From: Curtobacterium sp. MMLR14_010
Lineage (GTDB): Bacteria > Actinomycetota > Actinomycetes > Actinomycetales > Microbacteriaceae
Direction: 5' to 3'
Assembly: GCF_001865015.1 (NCBI RefSeq)
Contig: NZ_MJGV01000046.1
Location: 785,201-849,200, forward strand
DNA: 64,000 nt
The position numbers were made by a program, and so were the translations under genes. Position 1 is the first letter of the stretch. The number at the start of each line of letters is the position of its first letter. A model generated the notes under the pieces. That model made no database searches and was not told the DNA's origin. It saw only the letters and a list, made by a program, of their open reading frames with translations. Positions 1 to 7,906 of the stretch are shown one piece after another.

Positions 1-683
1 GCACCTCGACCGCGACGCAGTACGTCGAGGTCGTCGTCGCGCCGGACGCCGCGATCGGGGTCTTCGCCTCGGCCATCGACACGTCGCCGGAGGACCTGTT
101 CCTCGGTGAGGACGGGCGGACGACCGACGCGACCGGATGGATCATCACGCCCGACGGTGAGATCGAGACGATCCACTTCTCGTCCTCCAGCGACGACGAG
201 ATCAACTACGGCCTCGCCGACGGCGGACAGCCGACGGTCAAGCAGGGGCAGTCGCTCTGGATCTCGGGCAGCTCCGTCGACCAGTACGGCAACCCGACCG
301 ACGAGTGGGAGGACGACGAGGACTACCCGTTGCCGACCGTCACGAGTGACCACGCCACCGACGTGATCGCGTTCGACGAGGACTCCTTCTCGACGAAGGT
401 GACGTTCCCGCACGCGTCCGAGCACCGCCTCACGGTCGCACAGGACGACGTCTCGGTGTCGTTCCCCGTCACCGTGGTCCCGACCCCCGCGGTCGTCCCG
501 GCGGCCGCGGCTCCGGTCTTCCCGGTGGGAGCCGCTCCGATCGCCTCCGCGCCGACCGCCGGCCGTCAGCTCGCCTACACCGGCTCCGACACCACGGACG
601 CCCTGCCCTGGGCGCTCGCGATGCTCCTCGCCGGGGCCGGCCTGGTCGGCTTCCGCGTGCTGCGCCGCCGCACCCAGCGCTGA
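1..683 (+). CDS. LAYTG wall-anchored surface protein, 5'-truncated by window edge
   Basis: The reading frame is open from base 3 to the stop at 681-683, so the N-terminus lies outside the window. The visible 226 residues hold an acidic beta-rich domain (motifs GWIITPDGEIETIHFSSS and KQGQSLWISGSSVDQYGN), an Ala/Pro/Val linker, a sorting signal LAYTGSD at about residue -37 from the end, one hydrophobic helix and a basic tail VLRRRTQR. This is the layout of actinobacterial sortase substrates, where LAYTG replaces LPXTG. The next gene is a full-length paralogue whose last third aligns with this fragment throughout, so the two form a tandem pair. The ligand is not predictable. Confidence 0.85.
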   Translation, partial: TSTATQYVEVVVAPDAAIGVFASAIDTSPEDLFLGEDGRTTDATGWIITPDGEIETIHFSSSSDDEINYGLADGGQPTVKQGQSLWISGSSVDQYGNPTDEWEDDEDYPLPTVTSDHATDVIAFDEDSFSTKVTFPHASEHRLTVAQDDVSVSFPVTVVPTPAVVPAAAAPVFPVGAAPIASAPTAGRQLAYTGSDTTDALPWALAMLLAGAGLVGFRVLRRRTQR

Positions 684-705
684 CCCGCGCGACACAGCGA
701 ACACC

Positions 706-736
706 ACGAGGGCGTCTCCACCGGGGGCGCCCTCGT
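706..736 (+). terminator. Hairpin terminator after the first surface protein
   Basis: Arms ACGAGGGCG (706-714) and CGCCCTCGT (728-736) pair perfectly across a 13-base loop and are followed by a pyrimidine run. It lies 22 bases after the stop of the first surface gene and 79 bases before the start of the next, so each is probably its own transcript. Confidence 0.6.
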
Positions 737-814
737 CCTCTCCCGTTCCTGCCCACCCGGCCAGCGAACGCTCACGATCCGGCACCCGACCGGACTTCAC
801 CCCTGGGGGAACCC

Positions 815-2446
815 GTGCACCGCAGCACCTCCGGAGCTCGACGCGCCTGCGCCGTCGGCACCACCATCGCACTCATCGGCCTGACGACCGGCCTCGGCCT
901 CGTCACCGCGACCGCGGCCTCCGCCGACGAACTCGCGGACCCGACCACCGGCCAGAGCGCGCCGGTCGCGCCCGCCGACCCGACCGCCGACCCGACGCCG
1001 GGCGCGACCCCGACCGACCCGGCCAGCCCGACGACGCCGGCGACCGACCCGTCCGGTGCGCCGACCGCGGGACCCGACCAGGGCCTCCCGACCGACGCGC
1101 CGACAGCCGCAGCGCCCACCGGAGCCGGCCACGGCACGCCGACCGCGGCCCCGACCACCGGCGCCGGGCCGAGCACCCTGCCGCCGTCGCTCACCGCACC
1201 GCGCGCCACCACCCCGTCCCCCGCGGCGACGACGCCGACCGTGACGATCACCGGCACGCCCCGCGCTGGCGAGGACCTGGTCGCGAAGACGTCGGGCTTC
1301 ACCGCCCCCGCCACGTACTCCTACGTCTGGACCGTCGGCGACGTCGTCGCTGCCGAGACCGGTGCGAGCTACACCGTGCAGACCGCCGACATCGGCAAGG
1401 TCGTCCACGTCACCGTGACGAGCGGCACCGAGACCGCCGAGGCCCGGACCGCCACCGCTGTCCCGCTGCCGCCCGCCTTCACGGAGGGCACGATCCAGGA
1501 GGACCCGCTCGTCCTCACCACGGTCGCCGGGGAGCCTTACTCGTACACGTTCACCGCGACCGGCGAGCCGGCACCGGAGTACGCGCTCGACTTCTTCGAT
1601 GACGACGAGGTCGCCGACGTCGGCGACGGCTACACGCCCGACCTGGACCTGCCCGACGCGACGACCTTCGAGGACGGCGTCCTGACCGGCACCCCGACGG
1701 GCGCCTCGACGTACACCTTCAGCGTCGACGCCACGAACGCGGGCGGGACGGCGAAGCAGTACGTCGAGCTCGACGTCCTGCCCGCAGCTCCCGCAGGGCT
1801 CGAGGTCACCACGGGCGACCGTGACGACCTGACGAAGAACGGTGAGGTCGTGGAGTGGATCATCGCGCCGGACGGCGCCGTGTCGACGCTGCACTTGACG
1901 CAGGAGGTCGACGAGGACGGCAACGGGTACGGCTTCGGGTTCTCTGACCCCGGCGGCCGGCCGACGATCGAGCAGGGCGGCACACTGTTCATCTCCGGCA
2001 ACACCGTCGACGAATTCGGCAACTACACCGACGTGCCCACCGACGACGAGGGTGGCTGGACCTACCCGACGCCGACCGTCACGTCGGACGTGGCGAGCGA
2101 CGTCGTCCGGACCGACCCGGAGAACGGCGACTACGGCATGGTCGACGTCACCGTGCACGAGGCCTCGACGCACCACCTGACCGTCGCCGACACCGCTGCC
2201 GGCTTCGCCACGGCGTTCGACGTCGAGGTCACGCCGACCGCGGCGGTCGCCCCGGTGCCCCCGGTCGCGTTCGTCCAGCCCGCCGCACCGGCAGCCGCCC
2301 CGGTCGCCGCCGCGCCGACCGCCGGCCGGCAGCTGGCCTACACCGGCTCGGACGCCACGAACGCCCTCCCCTGGGCGCTCGCGATGCTCCTCGCCGGTGC
2401 CGGTCTGGTCGGCTTCCGCACCCTCCGCCGCCGCGCCCAGAGCTGA
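815..2446 (+). CDS. LAYTG wall-anchored surface protein with Ig-like repeats
   Basis: 543 residues. GTG start at 815 with GGGGGA at 805-810. Residues 1-38 form a Sec signal ending near ASADELA. A Pro/Thr/Ala low-complexity stalk runs to about residue 140. Next come an Ig-like domain (about 143-218, motif YSYVWTVGD), a putative Ig (He_PIG-like) domain (about 225-330, motif LTGTPTGASTYTFSVDATNAGGTA) and the domain shared with the upstream gene (about 335-475). The C-terminus has LAYTGSD, a hydrophobic helix and RTLRRRAQS. It is expected to be exported, linked to peptidoglycan by a class E-type sortase and displayed on the surface. No sortase gene is in the window. Adhesion is a guess from architecture only. 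Confidence 0.85.
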   Translation: MHRSTSGARRACAVGTTIALIGLTTGLGLVTATAASADELADPTTGQSAPVAPADPTADPTPGATPTDPASPTTPATDPSGAPTAGPDQGLPTDAPTAAAPTGAGHGTPTAAPTTGAGPSTLPPSLTAPRATTPSPAATTPTVTITGTPRAGEDLVAKTSGFTAPATYSYVWTVGDVVAAETGASYTVQTADIGKVVHVTVTSGTETAEARTATAVPLPPAFTEGTIQEDPLVLTTVAGEPYSYTFTATGEPAPEYALDFFDDDEVADVGDGYTPDLDLPDATTFEDGVLTGTPTGASTYTFSVDATNAGGTAKQYVELDVLPAAPAGLEVTTGDRDDLTKNGEVVEWIIAPDGAVSTLHLTQEVDEDGNGYGFGFSDPGGRPTIEQGGTLFISGNTVDEFGNYTDVPTDDEGGWTYPTPTVTSDVASDVVRTDPENGDYGMVDVTVHEASTHHLTVADTAAGFATAFDVEVTPTAAVAPVPPVAFVQPAAPAAAPVAAAPTAGRQLAYTGSDATNALPWALAMLLAGAGLVGFRTLRRRAQS

Positions 2447-2502
2447 CGGCCCCTCCTGGTCGCGTCGGGTGCACCCCTGACACGGCCGGGAGGCTCCTCC
2501 CG

Positions 2503-2539
2503 CGGCCCCGTCCGACCGGTCACCGGTCCGACGGGGCCG
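2503..2539 (+). terminator. Long near-perfect hairpin
   Basis: Bases 2503-2520 and 2522-2539 are reverse complements with a single mismatch and a one-base centre (outer part GGCCCCGTC / GACGGGGCC). It sits between the second surface gene and azoR and probably ends the surface-protein transcript. No T-run follows, as is common in high-GC actinobacteria. Confidence 0.55.
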
Positions 2540-2588
2540 TCCTGCGCGTCCCCGTCCGTCACGCCGCCCGGTCGGTACCGTTGGCGCC

Positions 2589-3233
2589 ATGCCCACACTG
2601 CTGCACATCGACTCCTCGGCCGACCTCGCCCACTCCCGCTCACGCGCCCTGACCGCCGCGTTCGCCGATGCCTGGCGTGCCCGGGGTCCGGAGTACACGG
2701 TGGTCCGCCGCGACCTGCACACGGACCCGCTGCCGCACCTGGAGACCTCGGCGCTGCACTGGGCCGCCGCGGACCGCACCGCCGAGGAGTCCGTCGACCC
2801 GCAGGCCGAGGCGCTGCGGCAGGCGGTGATCGACGAGCTGCTCGGCGCCGACGTCGTCGTGATCGGCGCACCGTTGTACAACTACACCGTGCCGTCGACC
2901 CTCAAGGCCTGGATCGACCGCGTGCACGTGCCCGGGGTGCTCGCCCCGGCGGCCGAGGGCGACGCCCAGCCCCTCGCCGGTCGGCCCGTCGTGACCGTCG
3001 TCAGCCGCGGTGGCACCTACGACGTCGGCACCCCGACCGAGCACTGGGACCACGGCTCCCCCGTGCTCGAGATCGTCCTCGGGAGCGCGCTCGGCATGCG
3101 CCACCACCCGATCACCGTCAGCGCGACGCTCTCCGACCGGCTGCCGGCCCTCGCACCCATGGCCGACCACGCGGCGGCTGAGTTCCACGACGCCAAGACC
3201 ACGCTCGAGCGCCTGGCGGCGACGCTCGGCTGA
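2589..3233 (+). CDS. azoR: FMN-dependent NADH-azoreductase
   Basis: 214 residues, the usual AzoR length. The flavodoxin-like fold starts with HIDSSADLAHSRSR, the phosphate-binding loop for FMN. The motif GAPLYNYTVPSTLKAWIDRV (about 91-110) is the family PMYNF-type segment before the dimer helix. A second flavin-contact loop VSRGGTYD is at about 138-145. The enzyme is cytosolic and reduces azo compounds and quinones with NAD(P)H in two-electron steps. Its physiological role is usually quinone detoxification. Start is ATG at 2589. Its stop abuts the stop of the convergent metallo-hydrolase gene with no spacer. Confidence 0.85.
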   Translation: MPTLLHIDSSADLAHSRSRALTAAFADAWRARGPEYTVVRRDLHTDPLPHLETSALHWAAADRTAEESVDPQAEALRQAVIDELLGADVVVIGAPLYNYTVPSTLKAWIDRVHVPGVLAPAAEGDAQPLAGRPVVTVVSRGGTYDVGTPTEHWDHGSPVLEIVLGSALGMRHHPITVSATLSDRLPALAPMADHAAAEFHDAKTTLERLAATLG

Positions 3234-4283
3234 TCAGGCGGGACGGACCTCGCCGCGGCGACCGAGCAGGTCCGCGTGGAAGGCCGTCTGCGTCAGCGCG
3301 CTCGCGAGCAGGAAACCCCGCATCGACGCGATGCCCCCGCTGAACGGCACGCGGGACGCGACCTCGAACAGCGTCGGAGCGTCCAGCGTGTCGAGGGCCG
3401 CGGCAACGTGGGCGCTCCGCTCCTCCCGGTGGCGCGCGAGGGTCACGGCGCGGGACACCACGTCGCGGAAGCGGTACTCGTGGCCAGGGCAGACCTCGAG
3501 GTCCGCGTACCCGTCGAGCCGCGCCAGGGACGCCAGGTAGTCGCCGAGGGGGTTCGTCTCCGTCCACCCGCCGAGCCCGAGCCCGGAGTTGATCCGCGGC
3601 AGCACGTGGTCGCCGGTGAACAGCAGCCCGTCGGCCTCGTCGACGAAGCACAGGTGCCCGCCCGTGTGCCCGGGGGTCCACAGCGCCCGGATCGTCCTGC
3701 CCGGGACCGGCAGCACGTCGCCGTCCTCGAGCAGCAGGTCCGCCCACGGCGGTTCGGCGGCACCGAGCCCGATGCGCCGCCCGGTCCCCCACGCCGCGCT
3801 CAGCCCATCGCGGAACGCCTGCGGCACGCCCCACGTCGCGATGTCGGCCTCGTGCCGCGCGGCGTCCTCGCGCTCGTGCTCCAGCGCGCGCACCTCGAGC
3901 GCGTGCATCGCCACCCGGGCGCCCGAGGCCCGGCGGAGGGCAGCGGCCGCTCCGAGGTGGTCCGCGTGCAGGTGCGTCACGACGACGAGACCGACGTCGG
4001 AGACCGTCCGGCCGATGCTGCCCAGCCCCGCGGTCAGCACGTCGAGCGCACCGTCCTCACTCCACCCGGGGTCGATGACCGTCAGCGAGCCGTCCGAGCC
4101 CTCGACGACGTACACGAGCGTGGCGTCGGGCACGCCCCCGCGGAACGGGACGGCGAGCGTCCAGATGCCCGGCCGGACCTCCTCGACGGGCGGCAGCTCC
4201 CCCGCGGCGAGCGCCGCGGCCTGCACGGTGCTGATCGGGACGGGGGGCGGGGCAGCCGGCGGCGGGGACGGACGGGTCGACAC
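3234..4283 (-). CDS. MBL-fold metallo-hydrolase
   Basis: 349 residues from a GTG at 4283; longer extensions upstream are proline/arginine-rich and non-coding in character. The metallo-beta-lactamase fold is clear: THLHADHLG at about 123-131 is the HxHxDH metal motif, with GHTGGHL and FTGDHVLP supplying the next ligands and CPGHEYRF near residue 278 the last His. The C-terminal helical part (TLFEVASRVPFSGG) resembles the LACTB2/glyoxalase-II-related hydrolases with a winged-helix-like tail. It is a cytosolic zinc hydrolase of unknown substrate. It is convergent with azoR and divergent from the ligase gene. Confidence 0.8.
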   Translation of the reverse strand: MSTRPSPPPAAPPPVPISTVQAAALAAGELPPVEEVRPGIWTLAVPFRGGVPDATLVYVVEGSDGSLTVIDPGWSEDGALDVLTAGLGSIGRTVSDVGLVVVTHLHADHLGAAAALRRASGARVAMHALEVRALEHEREDAARHEADIATWGVPQAFRDGLSAAWGTGRRIGLGAAEPPWADLLLEDGDVLPVPGRTIRALWTPGHTGGHLCFVDEADGLLFTGDHVLPRINSGLGLGGWTETNPLGDYLASLARLDGYADLEVCPGHEYRFRDVVSRAVTLARHREERSAHVAAALDTLDAPTLFEVASRVPFSGGIASMRGFLLASALTQTAFHADLLGRRGEVRPA

Positions 4284-4407
4284 CCGGCCACCATAACGAC
4301 CGGACGGACGCGGACGAGCCGACCCGGGCCTCCCGGCCGGCGGTCCCGACCCGGACGGACGAACCGAGCCGAGGCTCCCCGACGGCACCTGCGGGTAGAC
4401 AGGACGC

Positions 4408-5451
4408 ATGGAGATCGCACCGATGCTCGCCAAGGCCGTGCCCGACGTCCCGGACCCCGACAGTGTGAAGGGCGGCCTGCGGTACGAGCCGAAGTGGGAC
4501 GGCTTCCGCGGGATCGTGACCGTCGACGGGGACGACGTCGAGATCGGCAGCCGCGGTGCGAAGCCGCTCACCCGGTACTTCCCCGAGCTCGTCGAGGCCT
4601 TCCGGGCGCAGTTCGGCGGACGCGGCCACCCGGTCGTCCTGGACGGCGAGGTGATCCTGCGGTCCGGTGCGCCGGGGCACGAGAAGCTCGACTGGGAGGC
4701 GTTGTCGCAGCGCATCCACCCGGCGGCCTCGCGGATCGCGAAGCTCAGCGCGGAGACACCGGCGCAGTTCGTCGCGTTCGACCTGCTCGCGGCCGACGGT
4801 GACGAGCTCGTCGACCTGCCGTTCGACGAGCGGCGTGCGCGGCTCGAAGCCCTGTCCGAGGACTTCGCCGACCCGCTGTTCGTGACGCGGACCACGCTCG
4901 ACGTGGACGTCGCACGGGGATGGCTGACGACGTTCGAGGGGGCCGGGCTCGACGGCGTCGTCGCCAAGCCCCGCACGCGGGCCTACGAGCCGGGCAAGCG
5001 CTCCATGCTCAAGGTGAAGCACCATCGCACCGCGGACGTCGTGGCGATCGGGTACCGCGTCCACAAGAGCGGCAGCGGTGTCGGTTCGCTGCTCGTGGGG
5101 TTGTACGGCGACGACGGCGAGGTCCGGCAGGTCGGCGGCGTGTCCGCCTTCTCCGACAAGCGGCGGCTGGCGCTGATCGACGAGCTCGACCCGGTGGTCG
5201 TGAAGGACGCGGACGGGAGGCCCGTGACCGGTGCCGGGGAATCGTCGCGGTTCTCGTCGGGTCGCGACACGTCCTTCGTCCGGCTGGCGCCGGAGCTGGT
5301 GCTCGAGGTCCGGTACGACCAGATGGAGGGCGACCGGTTCCGGCACACCGTGCAGTTCGAGCGCTGGCGGCCCGACCGCGAGGCCACCTCGTGCGGGTTC
5401 GACCAGCTCGAGGTCCCGGCGGCGTACGACCTGCGGGACGTTTTGTCCTGA
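4408..5451 (+). CDS. ligC: ATP-dependent DNA ligase, LigC type
   Basis: 347 residues. Motif I PKWDGFR places the adenylated lysine at K29. The nucleotidyltransferase core is followed by LDGVVAKPRTRAYEPGKRSMLKVKHHRTAD (motifs IV-V, split by the reader at GKR), then an OB-fold domain from about residue 205. There are no added polymerase or nuclease domains, so it is the stand-alone LigC/LigD-ligase type of actinobacteria. It seals nicks using ATP in backup repair or end-joining. A LigD-type polymerase gene lies 0.5 kb downstream on the other strand, but no Ku gene is in the window. Confidence 0.85.
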   Translation: MEIAPMLAKAVPDVPDPDSVKGGLRYEPKWDGFRGIVTVDGDDVEIGSRGAKPLTRYFPELVEAFRAQFGGRGHPVVLDGEVILRSGAPGHEKLDWEALSQRIHPAASRIAKLSAETPAQFVAFDLLAADGDELVDLPFDERRARLEALSEDFADPLFVTRTTLDVDVARGWLTTFEGAGLDGVVAKPRTRAYEPGKRSMLKVKHHRTADVVAIGYRVHKSGSGVGSLLVGLYGDDGEVRQVGGVSAFSDKRRLALIDELDPVVVKDADGRPVTGAGESSRFSSGRDTSFVRLAPELVLEVRYDQMEGDRFRHTVQFERWRPDREATSCGFDQLEVPAAYDLRDVLS

Positions 5452-5579
5452 GCGTCGTTGTCCGTTCTGCGGCCGGCCATGTCCAGTAGTCGAAAGTAGT
5501 TAGGCGAACTAGCAACCGCGTGGAATGATCGTCTCCAGCGGCACTCGCAGGGAGTGCCAGCAGATCGGAGCGGATCGAC

Positions 5580-5741
5580 ATGAGCAGTGCAACACTTGTC
5601 CGCCACTCGCAGCGCCACCCGTTCAGCGAGCTGCGTGAGGCCCGCCACCAGCGCGCCCTGCAGATCAGCGCGGTGATCAGCGGCATCGCCGGCGTCACCG
5701 CGACCGCGCTCGCCCTCGTCACGATCGGCCTCGGCGCATGA
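5580..5741 (+). CDS. Small single-helix membrane peptide (53 residues)
   Basis: ATG at 5580 with GGAG at 5567-5570, 9 bases upstream. The peptide begins MSSATLVRHSQRHPFSELRE and ends in a hydrophobic segment ISAVISGIAGVTATALALVT with a short GLGA tail. It looks like a basic soluble N-terminus plus one membrane helix. The stop overlaps the next small ORF in an ATGA, which suggests coupled translation. No family was recognised. The good ribosome site, codon bias and overlap are the only evidence for coding. Confidence 0.5.
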   Translation: MSSATLVRHSQRHPFSELREARHQRALQISAVISGIAGVTATALALVTIGLGA

Positions 5742-5878
5742 TCGTCGACGGCATCACCGACGCCCACCGCGGCACCTGGTCCAGGCTCACCCGCCTGCAC
5801 ACGGCCACCGTCGTGCTGCCGATGCACACGACGCTCATCGACTCCGCCGACGCGCGGCCCGAGGTCCCCGGGGTCTGA
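5738..5878 (+). CDS. Small hypothetical protein (46 residues)
   Basis: ATG at 5738 inside the ATGA overlap with the preceding small membrane peptide. The product begins MIVDGITDAHRGTWSRLTRL and contains HTATVVLPMHTTLI, a short amphipathic or weakly hydrophobic stretch. No family was recognised. It depends on the upstream ORF for its translational context, so both are real or neither is. Confidence 0.35.
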   Translation: MIVDGITDAHRGTWSRLTRLHTATVVLPMHTTLIDSADARPEVPGV

Positions 5879-5902
5879 GCCCGCGCCGCTCAGGCGTCCT
5901 CC

Positions 5903-5926
5903 GGTCTGACCGTCTCTGGTCAGGCC
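5903..5926. terminator. Bidirectional hairpin between the small ORFs and the LigD-type gene
   Basis: GGTCTGACC (5903-5911) and GGTCAGGCC (5918-5926) form a 9-base stem with one G-T pair and a 6-base loop. The right arm includes the stop codon of the minus-strand polymerase gene. It is suitably placed to end transcripts from both sides. Confidence 0.4.
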
Positions 5927-6939
5927 TTCTTGGCGCGGGACGGCTGGACGCGGGGCGGCTCCCCCGGCATCTTCGGGAAGTCCGGCGGGAACGGCAGCTC
6001 ACCGAGCCCGTTCTCCAGGTCCCGCTCCCACCACGCCAGCAGCGGTGCGATCGACGCGGGCTCCTCGCCCATCGCCTCCCACGGGTCGCCGACGGTCCGG
6101 AGGCGCTCCGGCATCGTCAGGATCGTGAACGTCGTGGGGTCGGCGTCCCGCAGCTCCTCCCAGCGCAGCGGTGCGGACACCGAGGCGTGCGGGAGTGCAC
6201 GCGGGCTGTAGGCACCGGCCATCGTCCGGTCGCGGTTCGCCTGGTTGAAGTCGACGAAGACGCGCTCCCCGCACTCCTCCTTCCACCACGCGGTCGTGAC
6301 CTGGTCGGGCATTCGGCGCTCGAGCTCCCGTGCGGCGGCGATCACCGCGTGCCGCACGTCGAGGAACTCGTGCTCGGGCTCGATCGGGGCGAACACGTGC
6401 AGCCCGCGGTTGCCGCTCGTCTTGATCCACGCGGTCAGGCCGACCTCGGCCAGGACCTTGCGGAGCTCCTCGGCTGCCGGCACCGCGTCGTGGAAGTCCG
6501 TGCCCGGCTGCGGGTCGAGGTCGATGCGGAGCTGGTCCGGGTGGTCGCTGTCCGACGCCTTCGAGGCCCACGGGTGGAACACGACGGTGTTCATCTGCGC
6601 CGCCCACACCGCGACCGCGGGCTCGTCGAGCACCAGCTGCGGGTGCTTCCGGGCGCTCGGGTACGTGACCGTCACGGAGCGCACGTAGTCGGGTGCACCC
6701 TTCGGCGGGTTCTTCGAGAAGAACTGCTCGCCGTCAACACCGCCCGGGAACCGCTGCAGCGACAGCGGCCGGTCGCCGTTCGCCCGGACGAAGGCGTCGC
6801 CGACCGTCACGAGGTACTGCGCCAGGTCGAGCTTCGTGATGCCGGCGGCCGGCCAGAGCACGCGGGACGGACTGCTGATCCGGACCTCCCGGTCGCCGTC
6901 GGGCCCGGGCACGGTCAGCGTCGTCGCTTCGCTCGCCAT
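5920..6939 (-). CDS. ligD: LigD-type DNA polymerase/primase domain protein
   Basis: 339 residues of archaeo-eukaryotic primase fold, matching the polymerase domain of LigD and the stand-alone PolD proteins. Features are LSLQRFPGGVDGEQFFSKNPP (read as LSLQRFPGGV then EQFFSKN), the catalytic acid motif LRIDLDPQPG, the template/5'-phosphate region KTSGNRGLHVFAPI, and VFVDFNQANRDRTMAGAYSPR split across the C-terminal half. It adds ribo- or deoxynucleotides at gapped or broken ends in non-homologous end joining or base excision repair. Start is ATG at 6939. The ligase partner gene lies on the other strand, so the repair functions are clustered but not co-transcribed. Confidence 0.85.
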   Translation of the reverse strand: MASEATTLTVPGPDGDREVRISSPSRVLWPAAGITKLDLAQYLVTVGDAFVRANGDRPLSLQRFPGGVDGEQFFSKNPPKGAPDYVRSVTVTYPSARKHPQLVLDEPAVAVWAAQMNTVVFHPWASKASDSDHPDQLRIDLDPQPGTDFHDAVPAAEELRKVLAEVGLTAWIKTSGNRGLHVFAPIEPEHEFLDVRHAVIAAARELERRMPDQVTTAWWKEECGERVFVDFNQANRDRTMAGAYSPRALPHASVSAPLRWEELRDADPTTFTILTMPERLRTVGDPWEAMGEEPASIAPLLAWWERDLENGLGELPFPPDFPKMPGEPPRVQPSRAKKA

Positions 6940-6955
6940 GCTGGGGAACCTACTC

Positions 6956-7038
6956 GGCGCTCCGTGTGCGTCCCCACGCGGGCGCTCCGTGTGGGTCCGT
7001 CACGCGGACGCGGGCGCTCCGTGTGCGTCGGTCACGCG
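6956..7038. repeat. Three imperfect copies of a 25-26 base unit
   Basis: The unit begins GGCGCTCCGTGTGNGTC and ends CACGCG, at 6956-6980, 6981-7006 and 7013-7038. It fills the divergent promoter region between the LigD-type gene and the DUF429 gene. It could be a slippage product or an array of binding sites. Confidence 0.6.
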
Positions 7039-7060
7039 GCGGGCGCGGCAGGATGGGCGG

Positions 7061-7897
7061 GTGAGCGCGTACATCGGGGTCGACCTGGCCTGGGGGCTCG
7101 GGACGGCGACGCGCCGGCCGAACGAGACCGGGCTGGCCGCGCTCGACGACGCCGGGCGGGTCCGCGACGCCGGGTGGGCCCGGGGCGTGGACGACGTGAC
7201 CGCCTGGGTCGCGTCGCACCTCGGCCCACGCACGCTCATCGCCGTCGACGCGTCGCTCGTCGTGACGAACCCGACCGGCATCCGCGAGGCGGAACGGCAG
7301 GTCGGGCAGCGCTACGGCCGGTGGAAGGTCGCGGCGAACCCCACGAACCTCGCTTCCGCCGCGAGTGCCGGTGCACAGCTGCTCGACCGGCTGACCGCGC
7401 TCGGGGTGACCTACGCCTCCGACACGACGGGCATGCGGGAGCGCACGGGTCCAGCGGTGTTCGAGTGCTACCCCTACACGACCCTGGTCGGCGTCGAGGA
7501 GCTCGGGTACGACGACGAGCGCCCGCGCTACAAGCGCCTCGACACCGCGCTGCCGGCACCCACGGCGAGGGGCCGCCGTGCCCTCGCGTTCGACGAGCTC
7601 GTGCGACGCCTCCGCGAGACTCCGCTCGACCCACCCCTGCACCTCGACTCGCATCCCCTGACCGCCGGGCTCGCCGAGACCTCCGGGATCCACGGTCCGA
7701 CGCACAAGCACCGGGAGGACCTGCTCGACGGCGTCCTGTGTGCCTGGACCGCCGCGTTCTGGGAGCGGCACGGCGACCAGCGGGTGCAGGTGCTGGGAGG
7801 TGATCCGAGCCTCCCGTCCGACCCGGTGGACGAGGCGGGCCGGATGCCGACGATCGTGACGCCCGCACGCGCGTCGCAGCGGCGGCCCCGCGGCTAG
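7061..7897 (+). CDS. DUF429 family protein
   Basis: 278 residues from GTG at 7061, the first start after the short repeats; GGATGGGCGG just upstream can serve as the ribosome site. The family signature is an RNase H-like fold starting YIGVDLAWG, then VDASLVVTNPTGIREAERQV, YPYTTLVG and a C-terminal KHREDLLDGVLCAWTA. DUF429 proteins are predicted nucleases of unknown substrate. The conserved acids D (VDLAW), D (VDASL) and D (REDLLDG) suit a two-metal site, which is an inference. It ends 9 bases before the glycosyltransferase start. Confidence 0.75.
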   Translation: MSAYIGVDLAWGLGTATRRPNETGLAALDDAGRVRDAGWARGVDDVTAWVASHLGPRTLIAVDASLVVTNPTGIREAERQVGQRYGRWKVAANPTNLASAASAGAQLLDRLTALGVTYASDTTGMRERTGPAVFECYPYTTLVGVEELGYDDERPRYKRLDTALPAPTARGRRALAFDELVRRLRETPLDPPLHLDSHPLTAGLAETSGIHGPTHKHREDLLDGVLCAWTAAFWERHGDQRVQVLGGDPSLPSDPVDEAGRMPTIVTPARASQRRPRG

Positions 7898-7906
7898 TCT
7901 TGACCG

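Noticed and set aside
797..2881. 694-residue minus-strand ORF opposite the surface protein
   Set aside because: Arg/Gly/Val-rich shadow of a high-GC gene with a clear signal peptide and sorting signal on the plus strand.
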